A stretch of DNA of 64,000 nt. Origin: Procambarus clarkii (taxonomy: Eukaryota > Arthropoda > Malacostraca > Decapoda > Cambaridae). The DNA lies in NCBI RefSeq assembly GCF_040958095.1, contig NC_091158.1, forward strand, positions 35,798,725 to 35,862,724, given 5' to 3'. The position numbers and the translations under genes are program-made. Below the pieces are notes generated by a model that did not search any database, was not told where the DNA came from, and saw only the letters and a list, made by a program, of their open reading frames with translations. Below, piece by piece: positions 38,471-49,737 of this stretch. Each line of letters starts with the position of its first letter. Within the stretch, counting starts at the first letter, position 1.

Positions 38471-39375
38471 TCCTCTCAATGTTTGCTGATGATACAAAAA
38501 TTATGAGAAGAATCAAGACAGATGAAAATAGATAGACTACAGGATGACATGAACAAACTGGAGGTATGGTCTACAAATTGGCTACTAAAGTTCAACTTTG
38601 GAAAGTGTAAAATAATGAAATTATGCAAAGGGAGCAAAGGGTGAACACAAGGTACTATCTAGGAGATGAAATCCTGCAAGAGTCAAATAGAGAAAAAAAT
38701 TGGGGGTCGATTTCACACCGAACCTGTCCCCAGAGGCCCACATAAAAAAGATATCATCAGTGGCATATGCTAGCTTTGCCAACATAAGAACTGCCTTTTG
38801 AAACTTGTGTAAGGAATCGTTCACGACCGTATACCAATTACGTCAGACCAATCCTGGAATATGCAGCGCCAGCCTGGAGTTCTTACCTAGTTAAACATGA
38901 GACAAAGTTAGAGAAGATTCAGCGGTATATTAGCAGACTCGTCCCAGAACTGAGAGGTATGAGCTACGAGGAAAGGCTAAAGAAGCTGAACCTCTTGTCC
39001 CTAGAAAACAGAAGAGTAAGGGGAGACATGATAAGCACCTACAAAATTCTCAGGGGAATTGACAGGGTGGATAAAGACAAACTCTTCAGCACCGGTGGGA
39101 CACGAACAGTGTCCCACCCGTGGTCACAGGTAGAAACTTAGTGCCCATATGAGTCACGGAGACATTAGAAAGAACTTTTCAGTGTCAGAGTACTTAACAA
39201 ATGGAATGCATTAAGTAGTGATGTGGTGGAGACAGACTCCACATACAGTTTCAAATGTAGATATGATAGAGCCCAATAAACTCAGGTCCCTGTACATCGT
39301 TGAGAGGCGGGACCAAAGAGCCAGAGTTCAACCCCCGCAAGCACAACTAGGTAAGAATAACTAGATAAGTTCACA
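38471..39375 (+). mobile_element. CA-tail LINE copy 5, old and degenerate
   Basis: Starts LSMFADDTKIMRRIKTDEN and is full of stops to about 38850. It then reads YVRPILEYAAPAWSSYLVKH, MSYEERLKKLNLLSLENRRV and GIDRVDKDKLFSTGGTRT. It ends with the family 3' UTR and a weak AACTAGGTAAGAATAACTAG tail without CA expansion. It is clearly older than copies 1, 3 and 4. Confidence 0.85.
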
Positions 39376-39640
39376 TACATCAGATTCCTAACTTACAATA
39401 TATATGATTTACCAATTTATGTTACTACCAAGACTATCAATTTCACAAAATTTTATAAACCTGGAACTTAAAATTTGTCGATCTGTTTCATAAAATGATA
39501 ACTTTGTTAATTATCTATTGTTAATGAATTTACTCACTTAAATATTATCACATTAATATTAGCTACTATAGTGTTTTTTGTGTTACAATATTCCAGCATA
39601 GTTAATGGATTCTCAAGCTTTAAGTTCATCTGCGTCCAGT

Positions 39641-42059
39641 AGAGACTTGTGGACCCCATACCCATTCTGTTGGTGGTAGTGAACCCCATAACCATTCTGT
39701 GTGTGTTAGTGGACCCCATACCCATCCTGTATGCAGTAGCGGACGCCATACCCATTCTGTGGGTGGTAGTGGATCCCATACCCATCTTGAAGGCAGTAGT
39801 GGACCCCATACCCATTCTGTGGGTGGTAGTGGATCCCATACCCATCCTGTAGGCAGTAGTGGACCCCATACCCATTCTGTGGTGGGTAGTGGATCTCATA
39901 CCCATCCTGTAGGCAGTTGTGGACCCCATATCCAACCTGTAGGCAGTAGTGGACCCCATATCCAACCTGTAGGCAGTTGTGGACCCCATACCCATCTTGT
40001 AGGCAGCAGCAGATCCGAAACCAAACCTACAGGGGAAAGTAGACCCCATAAATATCCTGTAGGCAGTAGTGAACCCCGTACCTATCCTGTAGTCAGTAGT
40101 GGACCCCATACCCAACCTACAAGGAGAAGTGGACCCAATACTCAACCTACAAGAGGAAGTGGAGACCATACATATCTTGTAGGCAGTAGTGGAACCCATT
40201 CCCATACCCATTCTGTGGACCCAAAACATATTCTGTCCGCAGTAGTGGACCCCATTCCCAACCTACAGGGGAAAGTGGACCCCATACCCATCCTATAGGC
40301 AGTAGTGGACCCCCATGCCCAACCTACAGGGGGACGTGGACCCCATACCCATCCTGTAGGTATTAGAGAACCCCATACCCATCCTGTGGGTACTAGTGAA
40401 CCCCATACATATCATGTGAGTGCTATCGGACCCCATTTCAATCTTGTGGCGGTATCTCACCCCATACCCATCCTGAGGGTTGTAGTGGACCTCATACCCA
40501 TCCTGTAGACAGTAGTGGACCCCATATCCGTTCTGTGGGTGGCCGTGGACCCCATACACATCCTGTAAGTAGTAGTGGACCCCATATAGGGGAAAGTGGA
40601 CCCCATGCACATCTTGTAGGCAGTAGTGGACCAGATACCCAACCTACAGGTGGTATTGGACCCCATACCCAACCTACAGGTGGTAGTAAACCCCCATGCT
40701 CATACTGTGGGCGGTAGTGGACCCCATTCACATCTTATAGGCAGTAGTGGACCCCTTTCCCAACCTACAGGGGGACGTGGGCTCCATACCCATCCTGTAG
40801 GTAGTAGTGGATCCTATACCCATCCTTTGGGTGGTAATGGACCCCCATACCCATCCTGAAGGCAGTAGTGGACCCCATACCCGTCTTTTAAGCAGTCTAA
40901 TGGATCCCATACCCAACCTACAGGGGGAAGTGGCCCCCATTCCGATCCTGTGGGCGGGAGTGGACCACATACTCATCCTATTGTGGAAGTGGGACCCATT
41001 CCCATCCTACAGTTGGTAGTGGATCAAATACCCATCCTAAAGGTGGAAGTGGAACTCATACCCATTCTACAGATGGTATGGGTTCCCTATACCCATCCAA
41101 CTTGTGGTAGTGGATCCAATAACCACCCTGTGGGCGGATGTGGACCCCATACACATCATGTGGGTGGTAATGGAGCCCATTCCGATCCTGTGGGCGGCAG
41201 TGGATCCCATACCTATGCTGGGGATGGCAGTGGACCCCATGCCCATTCTGTAAGCAGTAGTGGATGCCATACCTTCCTGTTAGCAGCAATGGACCCCATA
41301 CCCAACTTACGGGAGGACGTGGACCACATACCCAACCTACAGAGGGAAGTTGACCCCATACCCATCCTGTGGACAGTGGTGGGTCCCATTCCCATCGTCT
41401 AGTTGGTAGTAGACCAAATACCCATCCTACAGGTGGTAGTGAACGCCATATCTATCCTACAGATGTGAGTGGACCTAATACCTATTATACAGGTGGAATG
41501 AGTACCCCATACCCATCCAACAGGTGATAGTGGACCCAATAACCACCCTGTCGCGGTAGTGGACCCCATACACATCATGTGAGTGGTAATTTATTTTTTA
41601 ATTTATATACAAAAAGTTACATTGGGGTTTAACAGAGAATATAGAAAATAAGTTGAATTAACATTCCCGTAAAGCCACTAGCACGCATAGCGTTTCGGGC
41701 AATGTACCTGGTAAGGGGACCATTTCAGGTAATGGACCCTATTCCAATCCTGTGGGCGGTAGCGGACCCAATACTCATTCTGTAGCCGGTAGTGGACCAC
41801 ATACTCATCCTGTTGGCGGTATATAGTGAGCCCCATTCCCATCCTACAGTTGGTATTGGACTAAATATCAATCGTAGTGGAGGTAGTGGAACCCATACCC
41901 ATCCTGTGGCCAGTTGTGAGCCCCATACCCGTCCTATGGGCAGTTGTGAGCCCCATACCCATCCTACGGGTGCTAGTGGACCGCTTCCTAATCCGACATG
42001 GGGCAGTTGACCCCGTACCCACCCTGCGGGCTGCAGTGCACCCTGTAAATTTGATATGG
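39641..42059 (+). repeat. 30-bp minisatellite 2 (GTGGACCCCATACCCATCCTGTGGGCGGTA type)
   Basis: About 75 units of ~30 bp with many variants (CCAACCTACAGGGGGA, TGTAGGCAGTAG). Read on the minus strand it is the same unit as minisatellite 1. It is split by a SINE fragment at 41588. Frames are open in both directions because the period is a multiple of 3. Confidence 0.93.
41588..41705 (-). mobile_element. 5'-truncated SINE fragment within minisatellite 2
   Basis: Shares AGCCACTAGCACGCATAGCG and TTTCGGGCA with the tRNA-derived SINE at 42217-42479. It interrupts the tandem units after GTGGTAAT. Confidence 0.65.
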
Positions 42060-42216
42060 ATGGACTGTAAACAGTCTATCCTGTTTGCAGTAGTGTACCC
42101 ACATAAACATTCTAAGGTAACTTCGTTTTCTGTTGACGTTCCTACGGTACATTCTCTTTAATATTTTAAGGCACACACTATAGTATATCAAATTTATTGC
42201 CGAAAGCACCATTATT

Positions 42217-42479
42217 ATATGTTTTTTTTTTGAGATATATACAAGAGTTGTTGCATTCTTGTACAGCCACTAGTACGCGTAGCGTTTCGGGCAGGTCCCT
42301 GGAATACGATCCCCGCCGCGAAGAATCGTTTTTTTCATCCAAGTACACATTTTACTGTTGCGTTAAACAGAGGCTACAGTTAAGGATTTGCGCCCAGTAA
42401 ATCCTCCCCGGTCAGGATACGAACCCATGACATAGCGCTCGCGGAACGCCAGGCAAGTGTCTTACCACTACACCACGGA
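42217..42479 (-). mobile_element. tRNA-derived SINE with T-rich end
   Basis: The minus strand begins CTCCGTGGTGTAGTGGTAAG (A-box region) and has GGGTTCGTATCCTGACCGGG (B box) 40-odd bp later, then a body with CGAAACGCTACGCGTACTAG and an A-run end. Flanks ACCATTATTATATGT and ACTGTTAAATTATGT form an imperfect target duplication. The homologous site at 14090-14100 is empty. Confidence 0.85.
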
Positions 42480-42672
42480 GACTGTTAAATTATGTAATAA
42501 TTTATAGTGCTTATTATAATTTACTGAGAACTACCAAGATTTCTCAAAACAAAACTATGAGTCTTCAATTGGATGTAGCTGATGCATGATATTAAAAGAA
42601 CATGGAAAATAGTATGTACATTTCACATCAGAAGTGGGACTTGAAAAATACAATTATCCTTTAAAATTTGAG

Positions 42673-43298
42673 GACTCCTGGTTCAACCTTGAAGCCGAGC
42701 GGACGTCTGGACACCTCCGCCGGGGTGCCGCCTGATCACGTCTTGTTTTCGCGTTTTGGCTTTGCTACTGCCGTTTGGCATCCCTTTTCAGCGGTCCGAT
42801 TGTACGACGCCTGGCGCACATATCGCCTTGGGTCACAGGATTGTTGATAGATTTTTTTGACGTGTACTGACTGGTTCTCCCGGCGGGTTGACGGTGTTCG
42901 GGGGCCGGCTTGGCCGAGAGGTGCCGGGGGTTGGCGGGTCTTGGTGGGCTCCTGGTGTGTGTCGTGGTGGGCGGCCGGCTTCTGCTCTGCCGGAGGACAC
43001 TGGATGACTTTTTTCGTTTTAGTTGGGGCCGAGTTTTGGTTTTGGTATCTGGTGTTCTCTGTGTGGAGCGGGGCCGGAGCTTGTCACCCTGCAGGACTCC
43101 TGGGGCTCTCTAATCATCTGCCCGTCTGTGCGTTTATTTGCCGTTTGGCATATTAGTTTCTAGTGATTGGCGTCACTCGTTTTCCGATTTGGCTTGGCGT
43201 CTCACCATGCCGGGCTTCGCGATTCACCCTTAACTGGTACGCCGGGGCGCATCCGATCCCACGATCGTCGTCGCCCCTAAATCAACAACAACAACAAC
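42673..43298 (+). mobile_element. (CAA)n-tailed retroposon with 13-bp target duplication
   Basis: A 626-bp GC-rich insert ending in ATCAACAACAACAACAAC and flanked by perfect TTTAAAATTTGAG (42660-42672 and 43299-43311). The body has no ORF I recognise. The tail and duplication indicate LINE-mediated insertion of a 5'-truncated LINE or a SINE. Confidence 0.85.
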
Positions 43299-43440
43299 TT
43301 TAAAATTTGAGCAAAGGGACCCTTATGCTCTCTACGGTAATGGGACGGGTACTGTGAGACTTACTATGGTACGTGAGAAAGGGTTGGTGCCTGGTGATAG
43401 GTAATAACTGGAAATCTACCACTGATGATCTATGAACATT

Positions 43441-43860
43441 AAAGGGAGAGTAGTAGAGTAGTGAGGGAGTGTCCAGGAGGAGTGTTAGGGGGAGTGTGTA
43501 GAGGGAGAGTAATGAGGGAGTGTCCGGGATGTGTGTGAGAGGGAAGTGTGTAGAGGGAGAGTAGTGAGGGAGTGTCCGGGAGGAGTGTTAGGGGGAAGTG
43601 TGTAGAGGGAGTGTCCGGGAGGTGTGTGAGGGGGGAGTGTGTAGAGGGAGAGTAGTGAGGGAGTACCCGGGAGGTGTGTGAGGGGGGGAGTGTGTAGAGG
43701 GAGAGTAGTGAGGAAGTGTCCGGGAGGTGTGTGAGGGGGGAGTGTGTAGAAGGAGAGTAGTGAGGGAGTCTCCGAGAGGTGTGTGAGGGGGGGGGGGTGT
43801 AGAGGGAGAGAAGGGAGGGAGTGTCCAGCGGTGTGTGTGGAGGGGGGAGTGTATAGAGGA
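43441..43860. repeat. ~52-bp G-rich minisatellite, left part
   Basis: Units of the type GGGAGTGTCCGGGAGGTGTG + TGAGGGGGGAGTGTGTAGAG + GGAGAGTAGTGA. The array is cut exactly at 43860 by the Gypsy 5' LTR and resumes at 57564. Confidence 0.92.
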
Positions 43861-44260
43861 TGTAGCGAGTAGATTATCCCAATAATATACTAGCTCCAAA
43901 CGCATTAGCCTAATGAGAGAAGCAAAAGTCTTCTTAGTACTAATTATGGAACTCAAACCTTTCCCTACTTCCAGTTAATATTCCTGTTAACCTTTGGAGA
44001 ACGGTGAGGTGTTGCCCGAGCATATAAGCAGCAGAGTAGCAAACAATAACTCACGGGAGATATCTCTCGTCACGCAGGGTGCAGTCGCACCTCCACAGAT
44101 CTCCAGTATCAGCTCTTGATACTGGTAATGGCTCAAAAGGGCCACCACTTACGGGCTATTCATGCCCGTGCCACCTTTTGGGTGGCTTAATCTTCATCAA
44201 TCATCGAATAATAACTAGTCTACTTTCAAGTATGGTCTAGAACAGACACTTGCGAGATAC
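43861..44260 (+). repeat. Gypsy 5' LTR, truncated and carrying a SINE
   Basis: TGTAGCGAGTAGATTATCCC start, TATA-like CATATAAG at 44021, about 92 percent similar by eye to the 3' LTR. It breaks off at TTGCGAGATAC, where the integrase sequence begins, so the primer binding site is lost. Confidence 0.88.
44052..44204 (+). mobile_element. 153-bp hairpin-rich SINE-like insertion in the LTR
   Basis: Flanked by CAAACAATAACT and CGAATAATAACT; the 3' LTR has the empty site. It contains two hairpins, CCAGTATCA...TGATACTGG and ACGGGC...GCCCGT. Confidence 0.85.
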
Positions 44261-45157
44261 ACAAAGATCCCTCTTCAACAGTTCCCGTTACCTTCTGACC
44301 GTTTCCAGGTGGTGCATGTAGACATCGTTGGACCATTACCGTCGGCAAGAGGATATTCTTATCTACTCACCATGCCTCGATCGATTCTCCAGATGGCCGG
44401 AAGCAATCCCATTAATCAACATCTCAGCTGAGTCAGTGGTCCAGGCTTTCCTCTCTGGATGGGTCGCTCGTTTTGGCAGCCCCTCTGTCATGATCACCGA
44501 CCAAGGACGACAGTTCGAATCAGTTCGAATCATAATTATGGAAGGAACTTATGGAATTCCTCGGCACCACACACAACCGAACCACAGCATATCACCCTGT
44601 GTCAAACGGAAAGGTAGAACGCTTTTATAGACAACTAAAAGCCGCTTTAAGAGCTCAAGCACGCCCTGATGATTGGATCGACAACCTTCCATTAGTCTTG
44701 GCATTCGTTCAGCCACGAAGGAGGGAAGTGGATTCTCAGTAGCAGACTTAATATACGGATCTAGCCTGCGGCTTCCGGGCGAATTCTTCACCCCGACGTC
44801 ACTCATCACACCCCCAGACCCCACTTTTGTCCAGAAATTACAGGCGGCCATGGCAAGCATTCGGCCTACACCACCACGCCAACCGACAACTCGTGCTACA
44901 TATGTGCCTCATGAGCTCCACACAACTGAACACGTATTTGTAAGAGTCGACGCTGTTCGACGCCCTCTACAGTCACCTTACGAAGGACCATTTAAAGTGG
45001 TTTCTCGAACACCGAAGTTCTTCACCATTGAACGCCGAGGACAGCGGGTAAACATCTCCATCGATCGCCTTGAAATTGAAATTGAAATTGAAAATGAAAT
45101 TGAAATAAGTTTATTGAGGTAAAATACACACAAAGGGATCGCCTTAAACCAGCACAC
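44261..45157 (+). pseudogene. Gypsy integrase, core and C-terminus, frameshifted
   Basis: It reads across frames KIPLQQFPLPSDRFQVVHVD (first catalytic Asp) IVGPLPSARGYSYLLT, DRFSRWPEAIPLINISAESV, VMITDQGRQFES (second Asp), YHPVSNGKVERFYRQLKAAL (catalytic Glu), then GSSLRLPGEFFTPTSL and a GPY/F-like HVFVRVDAVRRPLQSPYEGP + FKVVSRTPKFF, and finally IDRL/KPAH. This is the DDE integrase of a Ty3/Gypsy element with its usual C-terminal module, which joins retroelement cDNA to the genome. A 10-bp tandem duplication (CAGTTCGAAT, 44511-44530) and at least three other frameshifts disable it. A 65-bp retroposon splits IDRL from KPAH. Confidence 0.9.
45072..45136 (-). mobile_element. 65-bp retroposon tail inserted in the integrase end
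   Basis: Flanked by perfect GATCGCCTT (45063-45071 and 45137-45145). The minus strand has CTCAATAAACTTATTTC, that is an AATAAA signal, followed by repeats of AATTTC. It is an extreme 5' truncation, and removing it restores the codons IDRLKPAH. Confidence 0.88.
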
Positions 45158-45728
45158 TGCGCTCGGCTTAGTCTCGGTTACAAGTATCTCTGGGAATTCT
45201 CATTATCTGCCGATGTAGACCTGACCAAATGTAAACTGTGTCAACAAAATTATTCGCACACCCTCCGTCACTATGTGATGGAGTGCGAAAAGATGCGTGA
45301 ATTTAGAGACAATTCTATAACCAATGTTCCAGCGATGTGTAAATATTTCATTCAAAATGATCTGCTACCAGAAATTTTAGCTAAATATCCCCAGTTTGCT
45401 AACTGTAGGTAGTAACTGAGTGATTGTAACCTATCCACCGTTGCCCACTGGATGGGGGGCGGTGTGCAGGACAAACATATAATTTGTGACACTAGCTCTC
45501 CACATATGTCAGTTGCTTAATTTAGAACCTGTACTTGAGGTTGATCTCGAACCCATTGTTGATGTGACGACTTATATTGAATTTTGTAAATAGCTCATCA
45601 AGATTGTAACTTGCTTAGCTAAATGAATTGTGGGGTTCAGTCCCTGAGCCCATTATGTGCCTCTGTAACCCTTTCCACTACCGCCCACAAGATGGGTATG
45701 GGGTGCATAATAAATGAACTAACCTAAC
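45158..45728 (+). mobile_element. R-family LINE 3' fragment inside Gypsy
   Basis: Begins in the codons ARLSLGYKYLWEF and encodes CQQNYSHTLRHYVMECEKM and KYPQFANC to a TAG at 45411, then the 3' UTR with GATGGGTATGGGGTGCATAA and TAAATGAACTAACC. It lies between Gypsy codons for PAH and for CDAAPDIPPETY. Confidence 0.85.
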
Positions 45729-45765
45729 TGTGACGCTGCCCCAGACATCCCTCCAGAGACATATC

Positions 45766-47178
45766 TTTTTTTTCTCTCTCTTTTATTTATAAAACACATA
45801 AATACAATATAAAAACAGTTACCAAAGCACCATTACACAGTGAGTTGGATAGCACACACATGGCTCATAAGAAAATTGAAACAATCAACACAAAACAGGT
45901 GATTAAACTATCCATCCCCCAGCACAGAAGGAAAATTACAGTACTGACGAATAAGGCGTATGATGGGGAACATAAATGAACTCAACACAAGGGGAAAGCA
46001 TATATCTATCCACTTAACCATGTACAAAACCCATAAAACACTTGAAAACATTAGTAGCATTTTACCCAACGAAAACATGTCCTAAAACGCCTCACTAAAC
46101 AACACACCTAAGGCATACAGACCAAAAGGCCGGACACATAATACAAAAACAAAGACCAATTACAAAAAATGCATAAAAGAAAGAAAAGCAATATACAAAA
46201 ATGACAGTAATAAATTAACAATGTAAAACAGCGTAAACGAATACAAAGCAAATTACTCAGTTTTAAAGCACATAGTTCAGTTACAACACGCAACAGCCAA
46301 CACAAACATATATATATACACATACATATATATATACATACACATATAGTTTTGTTTTCCTTTTCCATATAAAGTCATTAAATAAATATACATTCAAACC
46401 CTAGCAAATACAGAGCTAACTCACACCACCCAAACCTAGGACACGAATAGTATAAAGGTAACAGAAGAAATGCACAAATGAGAAGGTACTCACTCAAGGA
46501 AAACAGAACACATGATTTGTCAAAGGCCACATATATACTATGGCAGGGCATAAGAAATAGGACCTAAGAATCCAAAATGAAACACACATTACACTCCGAA
46601 CCCGGAGATAGCATGAATAAAACCAGTAAATAAAACTAGTTAACTATATACCAAAGTCCCCTCAACCGGAAACAATGTAACAGGAGGGGTCACAGCACCC
46701 CTTAAAATACACATACACATCCCTCAGCAACCTGTACCACCCAGAAACCAGGAAAACAGGGAAGCACAACATAGGGACAGGTCATGTAAGGAATCCAGGA
46801 AACCATACCTCAAACAAACTCATACACACCCAAACTGTCTCAAATCATAGCACCACAAACATCCGTATGGTACCCCAGCCCCAATACCATCATAGTGCTA
46901 TGCAGTGACACACACAGTGCCGTCCCACAAACCCATCACAAGAAGAAAGGAAGACATACGGACAACAGGTCATGTCGCGCACAAACCCAGCACACACACT
47001 CACTCGCACAAATGGAGATTAATCCCACATGGACAGCCTGCCAACAACCAACATCAAAACAAAACGGAACCCAGAACACTAACAGCCGCCACCTGAAGAG
47101 TATAGTACAAGCAAACCCACAAAACGAAAGCAAACTACAATCCCAGTAACCCCCCCCCCCAAAAAAAAATGTCATATA
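45766..47178 (-). other. 3' UTR of the Tx1/L1-like LINE
   Basis: A T/G-rich (minus strand) non-coding region that ends with a polyadenylation signal and A-run. It includes a short TATATA stretch near 46310. No other gene is seen. Confidence 0.75.
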
Positions 47179-49078
47179 CTACCCATAACGAACATAAGTA
47201 TCAGTAAAATGGTCCCCCAACCTTTCCCCAAGCAACCAACGTAATTCCCATTTCGAGTAACGTAACCGACCTTCCAAAAACCCCAACATTCTATCTACTG
47301 TATACCTCTCCCGCCTCCCAACCCACACACAATAAAGATAATCCGATAGAACCAAAAGCACAGTATTGCGGGCCCTCCTACAAGGAGCCTGAACATCAAA
47401 CATCAATAAACGTAAAGGGGAAATACGATACACTGACCCGCAAAAACGCACAAGCGTCCTAATCAACCAATCCACCAACCTCGCCCGGCCTGGGCAAAAA
47501 TGAAACACATGAAACGCAGTCTCCAGCCCCCCACAAAGGTCACACCCAGCACTATCCTTAATCCCCAACCTCAGCAGCCGCTCGTTAGTCGCAAGCGACT
47601 CGTGTAAATACCGGTACAGGAATTCCCTCTGCGACGGAGCTAGAAACTTCAAATGGAGCGATTGCCACACCACCATCCAATCAAAAAGAGGAAACGAGTC
47701 TTCCACAGCAGGGGCGATAAAAGGACGCAATTCCTCATACACCCTCCGACACGTAAGAAACAAGAACCCCTCCACACGACAAAGCCTCCGGAGGACATCA
47801 ATCGCACAAGTATAAAAGGGAGGCGATAGAAACGCAATCTCTTTACATAAGGGTAACCTCAACAGAGAATTTACACGCATCGTACAATAATATAACCCCA
47901 GAGAGAACACACCGTCCCCCTCCAAGAGCCCCTTCCTAAACGAGACAAAAAATATCGCCAACGCCTTATAGTATACATCGAACAATCCAATCCCGCCTCG
48001 CAATTTAGGCAAACAAAGCGTAGACCTACGTATCGGACAATACCTCCCACCCCACAAGTATCGAAAAATCCCCTTATTAATGGTCAATGCAAACTGCCGA
48101 CTCAACGGAAAGGTATGAGCCATGTACCAAACTTTGGACAGAACCTTGCAGTTAAGTAGCAGCCCCCTCTGAAACAAAGTCAACCTCCTCCCATACAAAC
48201 ATGAAATTGAACCCAAAACTCTTCTAGAGACTGCTTCCCAATTCACCTGCAAGGACATCGCATACGTTTTACACCACCGGATGCCAAGAGTCTGAATCGA
48301 GTCCACAACCGGGAACCAAGAACCCCCCCACGAAGGCCGAGAAGCCCAGGCACCAAGCCCCATCATACAAGATTTCTCTCGATTTAGCACTGCCCCCCGT
48401 CGCCCGATGAAACCGAGCCAGTATATCATGCACCACAAGAACTGACTCCTCTGTGGAGACAAACACAGTCGTGTCGTCCGCATACCCTACAACGGGTACC
48501 AGCAAACCATTCGGGAGACGTGGCGGCACAAGAGAATGATGGGACCGCAAAGCCATATACAGAGGTTCCTGAAACAGAATAAACAGGATCATAGAAAGGG
48601 GGCAACCCTGTCGGACCGACCTCCCAAGGAAAAAGGGGGCACTCAACACCCCGTTAATACAAACACTACTCTTGCATCCCCTATACAGCATTCTGACCCA
48701 AGAGACAAACTGCGGCCCAATCCCAACCTTCTCCATCACCTGAAACACAAAACTCATATCCACCCTATCAAAAGCCTTGGACCAATCTAAATTTACCATG
48801 GCCGATGGAACAACATTATCCGAAAGACAATAAATCACACCCCTCATCAAATTATTGCAGTAAACAATCGACCTACCCGGAACACCACAAAACTGCCCCG
48901 GTGAAATACACTTCCCCAAAACCGACCGAAGCCTATTCGCCAGTACCTTGGAAAGAATTTTATAATCCTGGTTCAGGAGAGACAACGGTCTCCAATTTGT
49001 GAGCAGCTGCACATCCCCAGATTTCGGCAGGAGACGAATAATACCAAAAGACTGTGACCCACTGACAATAGAAACGCA
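47179..49078 (-). pseudogene. Tx1/L1-like RT core and C-terminus, one frameshift
   Basis: After the nested LINE the protein resumes SIVSGSQSFGIIRLLPKSGD, then LLTNWRPLSLLNQDYKILSK, SPGQFCGVPGRSI, MVNLDWSKAFDRVDMSFVF, SVRQGCPLSMILF and catalytic GYADDTTVFV. A frameshift near 48410 follows, then the long L1-type C-terminus to a stop at 47179, with a late CDLCGGLETAFHVFHFC finger (C-x2-C-x8-H-x2-H-x2-C-like). ORF2 of this group nicks T-rich targets and copies RNA from poly(A). The residues needed for catalysis are present. The break and the nested LINE inactivate it. Confidence 0.9.
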
Positions 49079-49737
49079 ATCAACAGCAACAGGTCGAGGT
49101 CGAGGGAGGGGGTAGACGTACCGTGCGCGCTCCGTTAAAATTGTGACATTAACAGGGATTCGTAGGACTACTGCCGTGGATTACTGATTACAGTCATAAC
49201 AAAGTGCATAGATACCCGCTGGAAAATTGAAAATAGTCATTAACAATAGAACTTTGTGTTAAATAGAGAATAAACGGGAGACACGTGTGAGCCAGTGAAC
49301 GAGGCTTTGTGTACATGCGTGTATTAGGAAAAAAAACAAAAAAATAGTGAACGGTGATTCGTGGAACAGTAATGTAGAACGGGTATCACAACAACATATA
49401 AGTTGGAAGTGAATATTATAAATATAGAATACTAGAAATATAGAATAGTGGCAAGAGGCGGCATCAGTGGTTATAAATCGGGTAACTGGAAACTGGTGAC
49501 ATCAACCTGGGCCACAAGAGGTCACCTGTACCGACCGGGGACCAGCCTCGCTACCCTTCGCTAAGTACCTGCCATAAAGTTTGAACAAAATAACATACAT
49601 AATATTACAAATATATGGTATACATATAATATTATAAATATTAAACATATAAATATATATACATATATATTGTTACAAATATACAATATACATATAATAT
49701 TATAAATATATAGATATATACAACAAAACAAGGCAAT

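Larger units (their letters stand above)
42060..43440 (+). repeat. Composite repeat flank F2 (filled copy)
   Basis: Inverted homologue of 13740-14210. The homology is interrupted precisely by a SINE (42217-42479) and a (CAA)n-tailed retroposon (42673-43298), and resumes after each. The last shared block is GACGGGTACTGTGAGAC through GGTAATAACTGGAAAT near 43360-43415. Confidence 0.8.

Noticed and set aside
39641..42059. Long Pro/Thr/His- or Met/Gly/Ser-rich open frames across the 30-bp repeats
   Set aside because: The period is a multiple of three, so frames stay open on both strands by construction. There is no start context or domain.
42857..43156. A 100-codon Trp-rich frame inside the (CAA)n-tailed retroposon
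   Set aside because: The composition reflects GC-rich DNA and no domain is seen. Overlapping frames are equally open.
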